Notes under the pieces: generated by a model | Databases searched by the model: none | What the model saw: only the letters and a program-made list of their open reading frames with translations | What the model was told of the DNA's origin: nothing | Part shown: positions 16,483-25,284 of the stretch, in pieces | How positions within the stretch are numbered: position 1 is the stretch's first letter | Layout of the letters: the number at the start of each line of letters is the position of its first letter | Origin: JAVVHH01 sp965199665 | GTDB lineage: Bacteria; Pseudomonadota; Alphaproteobacteria; Acetobacterales; Acetobacteraceae | DNA length: 64,000 nucleotides | Direction: 5' to 3' | Assembly (NCBI GenBank): GCA_965199665.1 | Contig: OZ241208.1 | Location: 3,410,001 to 3,474,000 of the forward strand | Made by a program: the position numbers and the translations under genes

Positions 16483-16875
16483 TTATTGTTTCAGTTGCGC
16501 CTCGATCGCCGCTTTGTCGACGACCGACCACACCGCATCGATCCGTCCGGCAACGAACCGGTAGAAAACGTTCTCGGCAAATCTCACGCGCTTGCCATTC
16601 ACGGCAAGACCCATGAAGGTTCCTTTCGGTGTGCAATCGAATAGAAGCCGACATCCGACCTGCGCTCCGTCCACGATGAGCATCCCAACGTCAAATTTCA
16701 GGTCCGGGATATCCTCGCAGTTACCGATCAGCATGTCGCGATAATGTGCGTAACCAACCATCGTGCCATTGTAGCTTATGGTACCTGCGACAAATTTGTG
16801 CAGTTCGTCCCAGTCCCTCCGGTTCAAGCAGTCTAGATAGTCGTGATAACGTTCAGTAACGTTGCTAAAATTCAT
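16483..16875 (-). CDS. SnoaL-like (NTF2-fold) protein
   Basis: A 130-residue protein of the SnoaL/ester-cyclase type: NFSNVTERYHDYLDCLNRRD at the start, YRDMLIGNCEDIPDLKFDV in the middle and the closing strand pattern GRIDAVWSVVDKAAIEAQL. Members include polyketide cyclases and many uncharacterised small-molecule binding proteins; no catalytic claim can be made. ATG 16875 is chosen over TTG 16878, with AGGA about ten bases upstream. The gene is visibly more AT-rich than its neighbours and sits beside two gene remnants, which hints at acquisition. Confidence 0.75.
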   Translation of the reverse strand: MNFSNVTERYHDYLDCLNRRDWDELHKFVAGTISYNGTMVGYAHYRDMLIGNCEDIPDLKFDVGMLIVDGAQVGCRLLFDCTPKGTFMGLAVNGKRVRFAENVFYRFVAGRIDAVWSVVDKAAIEAQLKQ

Positions 16876-16935
16876 CAATAGTGTCCTGCTTCCTCGTCGT
16901 CTTCCGGCGCCAAATTCGTCTAAGATTCGCTCACA

Positions 16936-17898
16936 TCAAGGCGTTTGATGTTCGAGCCGTTCGAATGGCGTAGTGCGTTCGCGACTGTGGTTCGATCGGC
17001 GTGATCCGAAGAAGCTGGGCAACAACTCGCTAAGTCCGGTTCGGTTCAGCATCTCGGCCCGCAACCGATCGGTGACGGCGAAACCGACTGCAGCGCCATC
17101 GTTGGTCGGATCCACGACCACCCGGAACGGGCGCCGACCCGGCGGCGCCGCGACGATGTCGACCACGGCACGCGCGACGAGAGCCGGGTCGGCGTCGTCC
17201 GGGACGATCGCCGCGAAAGCTTCCTGCACGCGCTCGCCGAAACCGGCATAAGGGCCCGCCTCGTACTCGGCCATGCGGGCCTCGTCGGCGGGGTGCCCGG
17301 CATTGGCGAAGTGGTTCGTACCCTTGGTGAACGCGCCGGGAACCACGATGGAGGTCTCGATCCCCCATAGCACCAACTCCCGCGCGAGAATGACGGCCAG
17401 CGCGTCCATCCCGGCTTTGGCGGCGAAGTAAGGCCCGAGATACGGCGGCGTGCCGCCGGTGACGCTGCTCGAGGAGTTCCAGATCAATAAACCTCGGCCG
17501 GCTTTGCGCATGTGCGGCAGGGCAGCGCGGTTGACGCGCTGCGTGCTGAGCACGTTGGTGTCGTATTGCTGCGCGAGTTGGTCGGGCGTGAACGCCTCCG
17601 TGGGCCCGTACATCATGTGGCCGGCATTGTGCATCACGACATCGATGCGACCATGCTCGGCGACGATCCGTGCCACCGCTTCGGTCACCGAACCCTCCGA
17701 CCCGACATCGAGCTCGATCGTGCGGAGATCGGCCCGCTTCTCGTGCGCGAACGCCACGGCCTCGGCGACCTTGGCGGCGTTCTTGCCGGTCGTGTCGCGC
17801 ATGGAGGCATAGACGGTATGGCCGGCCTCCGCCAAGGCGCGCGCCGTCAGACTGCCGAAACCGCTGGAAGCGCCGGTGATGAGGATGATCTGAGCCAT
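16936..17898 (-). CDS. Short-chain dehydrogenase/reductase (long form)
   Basis: 320 residues with the SDR motif ITGASSGFGSLTARALAEAG, NAGHM (position of NNAG), catalytic Ser in WNSSSSVTGG and YFAAKAG. It is longer than a typical 250-residue SDR because of a C-terminal substrate-binding extension. ATG 17898 follows a GAGGGGGGCGGG, and the gene lies 13 bases after the SDR at 17912, so both are on one transcript. The divergent LysR at 18748 is the likely regulator. The substrate is unknown. Confidence 0.88.
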   Translation of the reverse strand: MAQIILITGASSGFGSLTARALAEAGHTVYASMRDTTGKNAAKVAEAVAFAHEKRADLRTIELDVGSEGSVTEAVARIVAEHGRIDVVMHNAGHMMYGPTEAFTPDQLAQQYDTNVLSTQRVNRAALPHMRKAGRGLLIWNSSSSVTGGTPPYLGPYFAAKAGMDALAVILARELVLWGIETSIVVPGAFTKGTNHFANAGHPADEARMAEYEAGPYAGFGERVQEAFAAIVPDDADPALVARAVVDIVAAPPGRRPFRVVVDPTNDGAAVGFAVTDRLRAEMLNRTGLSELLPSFFGSRRSNHSRERTTPFERLEHQTP

Positions 17899-17911
17899 GG
17901 TCCCGCCCCCC

Positions 17912-18649
17912 TCAGACCACGCCGCCATTGACGCGCAGCACCTGGCCGTTGACCCAGCCGCCCTCCGGTCCGGCCAGGAACGCGACGACGTCGGCAATGT
18001 CCCCCGGTTGCCCGAGACGCCCCAGCGGCGCCGCCTTGGCGATCCGGTCGATCGTCACCGGGTCCTTGTCGTCGAGGAACAGGGCTGTCGCGGTGGGGCC
18101 GGGCGCGACGGCGTTGACCGTGATGCCGCGGGCGCCGAGCTCCTTGGCCAGGATGTGGGTGAGTGCTTCAACGCCTGCCTTGGTGGCGGCATAAACGCCG
18201 TAGGTGGGCTGATACAAACCGACCACGCTGGAGGAGAAATTGACGATCCGCCCCCCGTCCCGAAGGCGGCGCGCTGCCTCGCGCAGCATATTGATCGTGC
18301 CTTTCAAATTGACGGAGAGATGGCGGTCGATCAGGTCGTCGCCGCTCTCCGCCAGAGGGGCCAGCTTCATGATCCCAGCATTGTTGACCAGAACGTCGAC
18401 GCCTCCGAAGGCAGTCTCGGCGGCATCGAACATGGCGGCGGCATCGGCCGCGCTGCTGACGTCTGCCTTGTGGGCCAGGGCGGTGCCGCCGGCCGCTTCG
18501 ATGGTGCGGACCAGCGCGTCTGCCGGCTCCGCACTGCCCGTGTAGTTGACGATGACGGCAAAGCCGTTCGCAGCGAGGCGCTGGACCACGGCGGCACCGA
18601 TCCCGCGCGATGACCCAGTCACGATGGCACAACGTTGGACGTCTGGCAT
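17912..18649 (-). CDS. Short-chain dehydrogenase/reductase
   Basis: 245 residues, a classical SDR: IVTGSSRGIGAAVVQRL, NNAGIM, FSSSVVGLYQP with the catalytic Ser, and YAATKAGVEAL. The family commonly acts on 3-oxoacyl groups, sugars or steroids. ATG 18649 is preferred to one at 18673 because GGAGAACACCC precedes it. It is first in a two-gene transcript with the SDR at 16936. Two SDRs under a divergent LysR are a common small-molecule detoxification or catabolic unit; nothing in the sequence gives the substrate. Confidence 0.9.
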   Translation of the reverse strand: MPDVQRCAIVTGSSRGIGAAVVQRLAANGFAVIVNYTGSAEPADALVRTIEAAGGTALAHKADVSSAADAAAMFDAAETAFGGVDVLVNNAGIMKLAPLAESGDDLIDRHLSVNLKGTINMLREAARRLRDGGRIVNFSSSVVGLYQPTYGVYAATKAGVEALTHILAKELGARGITVNAVAPGPTATALFLDDKDPVTIDRIAKAAPLGRLGQPGDIADVVAFLAGPEGGWVNGQVLRVNGGVV

Positions 18650-18747
18650 GGGTGTTCTCCGGTTCGCTGCCACGGAGTAGACCCTGGAAGACCGATACAG
18701 TCTGTGCCTTAAATTCCGACTTCATTGACCGGTATACTGGAACAACG

Positions 18748-19659
18748 GTGGATAGGATCGAGGCGATGCGCGCCTTCGTGCGCGTGGTCGAGCGACGCAG
18801 CTTCGCCCGGGCGGCGCACGACCTGGCGCAGCCGCGCTCCCGACTGTCGGAGGCCGTGCAGCGGCTGGAGCGGCAGGCGGGGGTGCGCCTGCTGACCCGA
18901 ACGACGCGGCACGTGGCGCCTACGCCGGAAGGTGAGGAATGCTACCGGCGCTGGCTGTCGATCCTGGCCGAGATCGACGCCGCCGATGCCGCCATCACCG
19001 CCACGGCACCGGCCGGCCCGCTGCGTGTGAACGTGCACGGCACCATGGCGCGGCACTTCCTTCTGCCTGCGCTTCCCGAGTTCTTGGCTCGCTACCCCGA
19101 AATCCAACTCCATGTGGGCGAAGGCGATCGCTTGGTGGATCTCGTGGCCGAGGGGATCGACTGCGTGATCCGTGTGGGCCAGCCGGCAGAAAGCGGCCTG
19201 GTCGGGCGCCAGCTCGGCGTGCTCGAGGAAGGCACCTTCGCCAGTCCAGCCTACCTGGAGCGGCATGGTGTCCCTTCATCGCCGACGGCGCTCGAAGGGC
19301 ATCGGATCGTCGGCTTCGTGTCGTCGCTGACCCGGGCGGTGCTGCCGCTCGAGTTCCGCCTGCCGCACGGCACCGTCACCGTGCCGCTACCGGCCTCCGT
19401 GACGGTGACCGCCGCGCCTTCTCTCGTCTGCTTGGCCCTGCACGGGATGGGGCTGATCCAAGTGCCACGCTACCGGGTCGCCGCTTACGTGAAGACCGGC
19501 GCGTTGATGGAAGTGCTGGCCGGCACGCCACCGGAGCCCAGCCCGGTCTACATCTTGTATCCCGCCGGCCGACATCCCTCCCCCCGCACCCGCGCCTTCG
19601 TCGACTGGGCCTCTGCCCTTCTCACACCGAAGCTCGGCCAAACCGGAGGCGTGCCGTAA
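18748..19659 (+). CDS. LysR-family regulator, divergent from SDR pair
   Basis: 303 residues. The start GTG 18748 gives the standard opening VDRIEAMRAFVRVVERRSFA, followed by the helix-turn-helix (ARAAHDLAQPRSRLSEAVQR) and the CrgA/AaeR-like substrate domain (PEFLARYPEIQLHVGEGDRL). It lies divergent from the two SDR genes with under 100 bases between the starts, the typical arrangement for control of the neighbours. It ends converging on the nitrilase gene. Confidence 0.9.
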   Translation: MDRIEAMRAFVRVVERRSFARAAHDLAQPRSRLSEAVQRLERQAGVRLLTRTTRHVAPTPEGEECYRRWLSILAEIDAADAAITATAPAGPLRVNVHGTMARHFLLPALPEFLARYPEIQLHVGEGDRLVDLVAEGIDCVIRVGQPAESGLVGRQLGVLEEGTFASPAYLERHGVPSSPTALEGHRIVGFVSSLTRAVLPLEFRLPHGTVTVPLPASVTVTAAPSLVCLALHGMGLIQVPRYRVAAYVKTGALMEVLAGTPPEPSPVYILYPAGRHPSPRTRAFVDWASALLTPKLGQTGGVP

Positions 19660-19727
19660 CGGCGGGATCCGACGCTCGTGAAGCGCGACCTGGCCGGTAT
19701 TCGGCAGGCGAGCTGACCCCCAACGGC

Positions 19728-20744
19728 TCAGACCATCTCCGTATCGTCTGTGAAGTGGGCCAAGCTCTGACGCCGGCGGTCCACCAGCAGCCGCGTCACG
19801 TCGGGGCGGGCGTAATGCCCGGCTTGGTCGAAGTTCTGCCGCTCGCGCCGCACCGCCCGGTGGTCCAGCGTGGCCACCAGTAGCTCCTCCCGGCCCGTGA
19901 CGGGCTCCACCACCCATTCGCCGTCCGGCCCTGCGATGCAGGAGCCGCCATCGGCTGGCACCGCCGGGCAGCCACGCTCCAGCATTGACGCTGCCGGGCT
20001 GTCGGGCGGCACGTCCTCCCGCCGCATCAGGCCCGACACCGCAAGCACGTAGCTGCGCCCCTCACGAGCCAGGAAGCGCGTCGTGTCCGCCGTGTTGCGC
20101 CGGTTGCCGGGCCACAGCGCCACGTGCAGGTCTTCCCCTTGCGCATAGAGCGCGGCGCGGGAGAGCGGCATCCAATTCTCGTAGCAGTTCAGCCCGCCCA
20201 CGGTGAACGGCCCGACCGGATGCACGCACAGTCCATGACCGTCGCCGGGCGCCCAGCTCAGCCGCTCCTCATAGGTCGGCATCAGCTTGCGGTGGACGGA
20301 GCCGATCGTGCCGTCCGCGCCGATATGCACGCGCGAGCAGTAGACGCTATGTCCGCCCCGGTCGGCAGGCCGTTCGATGATGCCCAGCATGACGGCGATG
20401 CCGAGCCGCGCAGCCGCAGCACGCACCCCGTCCAGATGCCCGGACTCCACCTGCACGGCCTGGTCGAGATAGTGGGCGTGGATGTCCTTCTGTAACGGGG
20501 ATTCGAACCGGGCGCCGTCCGTGTGCTCGATCCAGAACGGATAGCCAGGGACGAGCGCCTCCCCGAAGGCGACGAATCCACAGCCGGCCGCGGCGGCCCG
20601 GCCGACCCAGTCCTCCACCTTGGCCAGCGTGGCTGCGCGGTCCAGCCACACGGGCGCGATCTGTGCCAGCCCCACCGTCAAATGATCCCGTCCCACCGCG
20701 CTAGCTCCGTCCTGGTTGCGATATCTGACCGGAGCGGTCAGCAT
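19728..20744 (-). CDS. Nitrilase-family carbon-nitrogen hydrolase
   Basis: 338 residues with the complete catalytic set of the nitrilase superfamily: Glu E62 in FGEALVPGYP, Lys K153 in HRKLMPTYEER and Cys C187 in GGLNCYENWMPLSR. Length and the motif set match branch-1 nitrilases, which convert nitriles to carboxylic acids and ammonia. The residue after the Cys is Tyr (CYEN), where many nitrilases have Trp. ATG 20744 is used; a GTG at 20696 would also fit the family start. A divergent LysR gene begins about 50 bases away, so inducible expression is likely. Confidence 0.9.
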   Translation of the reverse strand: MLTAPVRYRNQDGASAVGRDHLTVGLAQIAPVWLDRAATLAKVEDWVGRAAAAGCGFVAFGEALVPGYPFWIEHTDGARFESPLQKDIHAHYLDQAVQVESGHLDGVRAAAARLGIAVMLGIIERPADRGGHSVYCSRVHIGADGTIGSVHRKLMPTYEERLSWAPGDGHGLCVHPVGPFTVGGLNCYENWMPLSRAALYAQGEDLHVALWPGNRRNTADTTRFLAREGRSYVLAVSGLMRREDVPPDSPAASMLERGCPAVPADGGSCIAGPDGEWVVEPVTGREELLVATLDHRAVRRERQNFDQAGHYARPDVTRLLVDRRRQSLAHFTDDTEMV

Positions 20745-20795
20745 CGGTCCAACTCATCGTTCGGATATCATCCCATCTCCTTTCCTCATGTCAGC

Positions 20796-21671
20796 TTGAC
20801 CCAGTTCCGCTGCTTCCAGGCCGTGGTCGATCAGGGCGGCTTCGTCGCGGCGTCGATCCACCTCCATCTGTCCCAATCCGCCGTCAGCCATGCCGTCCAG
20901 GCGCTGGAACAGGGTCTCGGCGCCCCGCTATTGGTGCGTGGCCATCGCGGCGGCGTCACCCTCACCGCGGCGGGCGTGGTTGCATTGGCCGAAGCGAGGC
21001 TGGCGTTGACGGCGGTCGAGCGTATGGCGGCGGGCGTGGCCGAAGCGGCCGGCTCGCACCGACTGAGAGGGACACTCCGCATCGGCGTGGTGCAGAGCGC
21101 GGCGGTGCACCTGCTGCCGGGCTGGCTGCGGCAGCTGCGCGCCGATCATCCCGGCATCGCCGTGGCGCTGCACGAGGGCACCGACCCGGAGGTGATGGAA
21201 TGGGTTCTGGCCGGGGTGGTCGAGGTCGGCGTCACCAGCCGCACCCATGCGAGCCTTGCGGCGCGGGCGATGCGGCAGGACGACTACGTGGTGGTGGTGC
21301 CGGACGGCCATCCACTCGCAGGTCAGTCGGGTGTCGGGCTGCGGGAGTTGGACGGCCAGCGGATGCTCCTGTCGGGCGGCGGCTGCGAGACGCTCATCCA
21401 AGAGTTGCTGGCGTCGGCCGGCAGCAATCCGGAGATCGTCTGCCTGGTCCGAGACAACGCCACGCTGGCCAGCATGGTGGCCGGGGGACTCGGCCTCACC
21501 ATCATGCCCGAACTCGCCCTGCCGGCGGATCGCCGCGGCCTGAAGGTCGTCACCCTGCGCCCACCCTTGCACCGCACGCTGCACCTGCTGACCAAGCCAG
21601 GAGAGGCTCAGGGTCCGATGGCCGCCGCCTTCGTCAAGGCTGCAAAACAGGGCGAGCACATGACCTCGTGA
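20796..21671 (+). CDS. LysR-family regulator next to nitrilase
   Basis: 291 residues from TTG 20796, which gives the family opening LTQFRCFQAVVDQGGFVAAS with the helix-turn-helix LHLSQSAVSHAVQALEQ. An ATG at 20682 is in frame but lies inside the nitrilase gene and adds a non-homologous leader, so I reject it. The effector domain (GTLRIGVVQSAAVHLLPGWL) is normal for the family. Divergence from the nitrilase gene suggests it controls that gene. It ends against a truncated NmrA-like fragment on the opposite strand. Confidence 0.85.
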   Translation: MTQFRCFQAVVDQGGFVAASIHLHLSQSAVSHAVQALEQGLGAPLLVRGHRGGVTLTAAGVVALAEARLALTAVERMAAGVAEAAGSHRLRGTLRIGVVQSAAVHLLPGWLRQLRADHPGIAVALHEGTDPEVMEWVLAGVVEVGVTSRTHASLAARAMRQDDYVVVVPDGHPLAGQSGVGLRELDGQRMLLSGGGCETLIQELLASAGSNPEIVCLVRDNATLASMVAGGLGLTIMPELALPADRRGLKVVTLRPPLHRTLHLLTKPGEAQGPMAAAFVKAAKQGEHMTS

Positions 21672-21672
21672 G

Positions 21673-21798
21673 AACCTCGAAAGTCGCGGCGTCGGCGGTC
21701 TCGCGGGTCAGCACCCGCACACCGCGCCCGCGTTTCATGGGCTGATCGACGACGTGGCGGCCAACGCGGCCGCTGACACCGATGATCGTGGGCGTCGC
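21673..21798 (-). pseudogene. N-terminal fragment of an NmrA/NAD-dependent epimerase-like gene
   Basis: On the minus strand, PTIIGVSGRVGRHVVDQPMK followed by RGRGVRVLTRETADAATFE shows the start of a Rossmann protein of the NmrA/azoreductase-like group (GxxGxxG, then R of an NADP-binding loop). About 40 residues later homology stops exactly where the LysR gene ends at 21671. No start codon with a ribosome site is visible. It is a 3'-truncated remnant. Confidence 0.5.
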
Positions 21799-22002
21799 TT
21801 CTCGGGCACGACCAGAAAGATTGACCTCGAGGATCACGACGGGGAGCGCGCCACGCTCCGTCGTGCTCCTGGCAGGGCGAGGGTGGACACCATGAATGAC
21901 CCTCCTCTGGCGCGGGCTGCTGCCGGAGCGATCGCCTCCCGCCGAACAGACCGAACTGCGCCAGCAGACCGCCATCGTCGGAACCAGCATCCCCTCCCTC
22001 AA

Positions 22003-22202
22003 TGTGACTTAATCGTGATTACACGATTGGGCATGGACCCGAGCGGCTTAAGGTTTTATTAACTTCTATGCGCGGTTTTGCAGGTTCGAGAGCGGAAGAC
22101 GCACGGTAAGTGCGAGATCTGCGTGAGTAATGCGTTAAACGCAACGCTCCTTTCTGCAACCTGAGGTTGTAGCAAGTTCACTCATTAAGTATCCCGCTTC
22201 TC
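22003..22202 (+). promoter_or_regulatory. AT-richer leader with inverted repeats upstream of the DUF5648 protein gene
   Basis: This 200-base stretch has clearly lower GC than its surroundings. It holds a perfect inverted repeat AATCGTG-atta-CACGATT (22012-22029), a near-palindrome GCGTTAAACGC (22132-22142) and CAACC-tga-GGTTG (22157-22169). The first is the best candidate operator. No regulator gene is adjacent to the downstream gene, and the site could equally be a weak hairpin. Confidence 0.45.
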
Positions 22203-23957
22203 ATGAGCAACGCATCTAATTTTGGTTCGCTGATCGTTAAATCAGGCGAAACCGTTTCCCTCTCACAAAACCTGACCGCCTCAGGCGCTGCGAGGGCAAG
22301 TTATCTGATCGTGAACGGGTACGATCGCAATGAGTACACCGTCAACGCTTCAGGCACGACCGGTAGTTTTACCGGTAACGGGCGCACGCTCACGTTCAGT
22401 TCACTTGGCGGCGACGCGCGCGGCGCCGGGATCGTCTTCGCACTAAGTGCGAGCACTGGCCGCTACACCAGCTCGACCTACGGATATTTTGATCAGCTCA
22501 CTTACACAGCTTCGACCAGCGCCGGCGACGTCACCGCCATCTCGTTGTTCAGCACCAACTCGGCGAGCGTCGCCAACACCTATGCCGCCAACGCGATCTC
22601 GCTCGCGCAGTATGACGCCCCCGGTTATCTCGGCTCGCTGACCGTCGCCTCGCCGACCGGTTTCGCCGGCACGGTGCCGGCCCAGGCGACGCCACTGTCC
22701 ATTGCCGCCGTGGCGCAGAGCTTCGTCGGCTCCGTCTGCAATCGGAATGGTTGTTGGGTGCTGGCCAGCACGATCTCGGCCGAGGCCGGCGCCTCGCTGC
22801 CGGTGCAGAGCGCCGTCAACATGGCGGGCGCTGCCAACGGCGAATGGATGGTCGCCTATAACGGGCCGGCCGGGTCAACCGGCGACTGGGCCTCGATGGT
22901 GCGCACCGGCGACATGGTCGGCTTCGTCACCGCGGCCGGCATCGGGCACATCACCACGGTGGTGTCGGGCGCTGCCGGCACGGCCATGGTGATCGACAAC
23001 GCCACCATCGTCGACGCCCGGGGCAACATCCGCAACGCCGCCAATGACGGCTCGGCCAAGGACATCGTCGTCCAAGCGGCGCACGCGGCCTCGCAGGAAT
23101 GGGCAGGCGTCTCGGCCAGCTCGGTCGTGATCTTCCGGCTCGACACGCCGGTTGTCGCCACCCTGCAAGCCACCCTGAACATCGCCGCCCGCGGCACCGC
23201 GACCTTGTCCACCGTCTTCGCCGCTACCGACCCGGCGGGCAAGCCCATCACCAGCTACCAGGCTTACTCGAGCACCGCCTCGGACTGGTTCACGGTCAAC
23301 GGCACCTCGGTCGTCGCCACCTCGGCCGCCACAGCGGTGACGGCGTCGTCCCTCTCGGAGATCGAGTTCGATCGCGGCACATTGGACGTCGCCGACGACG
23401 TGATGGTGCGTGCCTCCAACGGCAGCTTCTGGGGCGACTGGACCAAGATCAGCGCGGGCATCAATCCGCTCACCGTGAGCCGCAGCACGGGCCTGACCAC
23501 CGACCCGAACGAGGTCTCGATCCACCGTTTTTTCGACAAGACCGATGGCACGCACTTCTTCACTGCCAGCAGCAGCGAGGCGTCGACGCTGGAGGCGACT
23601 CGGACCGACCTGTCCTACGAAGGCGTTGGCCTGAATGGCTACGCCGCAGCCGATGCGTCGCCGTCCAGTGTCGCCGTGTTCCGCTTCTTCGACTTGAAGG
23701 ACGGCACGCATTTCTACACGGCCAGCACGTCCGAGCGGGATACGCTGGTGACGAACCAAGCCGCCTCGATGAAGTTCGAAGGCGTTGCCTTCTATGAGAA
23801 CGCGACGCCGCAAGCGGGCGATGCCGCCGTGTATCGCTTCTTCGACACCGCCCATGGCACGCACCTGTTCACGCAGAGCGCCAGCGAGAGGGCCTCCATC
23901 CTCTCGACCCGGCCGGATCTCGTCTCCGAAGGCATCGCGTTTTACGCCCCGACCTAA
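22203..23957 (+). CDS. Cys/His hydrolase-like protein with three C-terminal DUF5648 repeats
   Basis: 584 residues, no classical signal peptide. Residues 1-160 are Ser/Thr/Ala-rich beta-type sequence. Residues about 165-275 resemble a CHAP/NlpC-type papain-fold domain: C184 in NRNGCWVLAST begins a helix, GDWASMVRTGDMVGF precedes, and H249 in AAGIGHITTVVSG starts a strand, a spacing suitable for a Cys-His pair. Residues 437-584 are three repeats spaced about 52 residues, each with RFFD...GTHFFTAS-SE...EG..FY, which I recognise as DUF5648. The gene has its own AT-rich leader and no visible Shine-Dalgarno. Secretion by a non-Sec route (for example type I) is inferred. Role could be a secreted peptidoglycan or peptide hydrolase. 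Confidence 0.8.
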   Translation: MSNASNFGSLIVKSGETVSLSQNLTASGAARASYLIVNGYDRNEYTVNASGTTGSFTGNGRTLTFSSLGGDARGAGIVFALSASTGRYTSSTYGYFDQLTYTASTSAGDVTAISLFSTNSASVANTYAANAISLAQYDAPGYLGSLTVASPTGFAGTVPAQATPLSIAAVAQSFVGSVCNRNGCWVLASTISAEAGASLPVQSAVNMAGAANGEWMVAYNGPAGSTGDWASMVRTGDMVGFVTAAGIGHITTVVSGAAGTAMVIDNATIVDARGNIRNAANDGSAKDIVVQAAHAASQEWAGVSASSVVIFRLDTPVVATLQATLNIAARGTATLSTVFAATDPAGKPITSYQAYSSTASDWFTVNGTSVVATSAATAVTASSLSEIEFDRGTLDVADDVMVRASNGSFWGDWTKISAGINPLTVSRSTGLTTDPNEVSIHRFFDKTDGTHFFTASSSEASTLEATRTDLSYEGVGLNGYAAADASPSSVAVFRFFDLKDGTHFYTASTSERDTLVTNQAASMKFEGVAFYENATPQAGDAAVYRFFDTAHGTHLFTQSASERASILSTRPDLVSEGIAFYAPT

Positions 23958-24009
23958 GTCGCTACCCAACAGTGCCGTCGTCAATCCCAGCAGAGAAGAA
24001 GTCATTCCA

Positions 24010-24318
24010 ATGTCGTTCAACCAAATTGCGATGCTCGCCGCCGTCTCGCTGGGCCTCATGACGGCCGCGATCCCCGCCAGCCGCGCGGCCACCTCGACCG
24101 CCGCCATGGCGGTCTCGGCAACCGTCGCCCCGCACTGCCAGGTCGAAGTGCCGGCCGATCGGGCCGATCCGGCGAGGCGGGCGCACGCGCTGGCCGTCAC
24201 CTGCGACATGAACGTCCCCTACAACGTGACGTTCGGAGACGAGGCGGCCCCCGCGACACGCTCCTTCACGGCGCTGGGCGACCAATCCGGCCGCATTGCC
24301 GCAACGATCACGTATTGA
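24010..24318 (+). CDS. Small exported protein, spore-coat-U/pilin-like
   Basis: 102 residues. A signal peptide (MLAAVSLGLMTAAIPASRAA) is followed by a short beta domain with paired Cys (VAPHCQVEV and AVTCDMNVPYNVTFGD), the pattern of spore-coat-U/Csu pilin-like domains but only about half their usual length. ATG 24010 has AGAAG some ten bases upstream, and the gene starts 52 bases after the DUF5648 protein stop, so they may be co-transcribed. No usher or chaperone gene is nearby, so fibre assembly is not supported here. Confidence 0.6.
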   Translation: MSFNQIAMLAAVSLGLMTAAIPASRAATSTAAMAVSATVAPHCQVEVPADRADPARRAHALAVTCDMNVPYNVTFGDEAAPATRSFTALGDQSGRIAATITY

Positions 24319-24329
24319 ACCGCAAGTCG

Positions 24330-24500
24330 GCGCAGGAGGGATCCAGCCCTATCCCGAGCGGATGTCTGGGCCTGTGCCGGCGCCGACTGGGCCCCCGGCC
24401 ATCAACACGTCTTCAGCGAAGCAGGCACGACAGTTGCGGCTGTATGCCGCGGAGGGCCTGGAGGGTCTCGCACCTCGAGGCTGGTCCTGCGTCACAGCCG
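24330..24500 (+). pseudogene. Possible fragment of a small exported protein gene
   Basis: A plus-strand reading contains VPAPTGPPAINTSSAKQARQ followed by LRLYAAEGLEGLAPRGWSCV. The YAA-G-LAPRGW-C motif resembles a group of small exported hypothetical proteins that I recall but cannot name; the expected continuation is missing and no start is present. It overlaps nothing else and lies between the pilin-like gene and the stop of the DUF1349 gene. Confidence 0.3.
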
Positions 24501-24521
24501 ACTTTCCACGCCGGCGCGGGC

Positions 24522-25100
24522 TCATGAAAGGTCATGAAGCTCCCGCCCGAGAGGTGGCCCAGCGGTGAAATGCGAGAAGTCGACCGCTAGACCAGCTCGC
24601 TCCGGTGTGCAGCACATCGGACCAACGCGGTAGGAGCGGGCCTCGGGGAACGGTGCCAATCGGAGCAGCGGCCATCGCCGGCCATCGTGCGACACCTGTA
24701 TCCGGATCACGCCTGCCGCGACCGTCGCCCGCAACCAGAACTCAGCCGCATCCCCGTCGAACGGTCCGGTTGCCCAGTCCGAACTGCCGAGCGTCAACAC
24801 GCTGCCGAGCCGAGGCGCGTCATCGGACCATTCGATACCCGCCTTGATCCAACGTGCTTCGTCGAGACGAACCATGAGGCCAGCCTGATCGTAGAGCATC
24901 TCGTAGCGCGCTCGGATCCGAACTTGCGCCGTGAACGGCCCTACCATCTCACGTCCAAAGAAGTGTCCGGTATCGCGGGTGAAGCCGTAATGGGTCTCGC
25001 GCCAGAAGTCAGTTCGCGCGTCGGTCACGACCCGAAGACATTGATCTTGAATGTCCCACTCGGCCGGTTCATTGAGCCAAGCGCCGCCCGCGAAACTCAT
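24522..25100 (-). CDS. DUF1349 family protein (concanavalin-like fold)
   Basis: 192 residues with the full DUF1349 signature: WLNEPAEWDIQDQCLRVVTD, TDFWRETHYGFTRDTGHFFG, AGLMVRLDEARWIKAGIEW and the closing Asp-Phe-x-His-Phe. These are single-domain jelly-roll proteins related to glycan-binding lectin folds; a role in binding or regulating a carbohydrate is usual guesswork and unproven. ATG 25100 is chosen because the family starts at MSF; an upstream GTG at 25124 is possible. Cytosolic, no signal peptide. Confidence 0.88.
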   Translation of the reverse strand: MSFAGGAWLNEPAEWDIQDQCLRVVTDARTDFWRETHYGFTRDTGHFFGREMVGPFTAQVRIRARYEMLYDQAGLMVRLDEARWIKAGIEWSDDAPRLGSVLTLGSSDWATGPFDGDAAEFWLRATVAAGVIRIQVSHDGRRWPLLRLAPFPEARSYRVGPMCCTPERAGLAVDFSHFTAGPPLGRELHDLS

Positions 25101-25284
25101 GTCGTCAATGCCCACCCTTAACACCGGTTGTTGGGTTTCGCCCTCTTCTTACCAGAATGGTTTCTGACGACGAACTGATCTCAGCCCAGGCGCAAGACGC
25201 CGAACCAGTTCGGCAGCAAGGACGAGGAACATGACAGGCGGTGCAGGCCAAGTCGGCGCGCGCGCCCTCGGAACGCGGGGCTCG

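Noticed and set aside
22875..24209. 444-codon minus-strand frame opposite the DUF5648 protein
   Set aside because: Arg/Gly/Asp-rich antisense reading; the plus strand has regular DUF5648 repeats.
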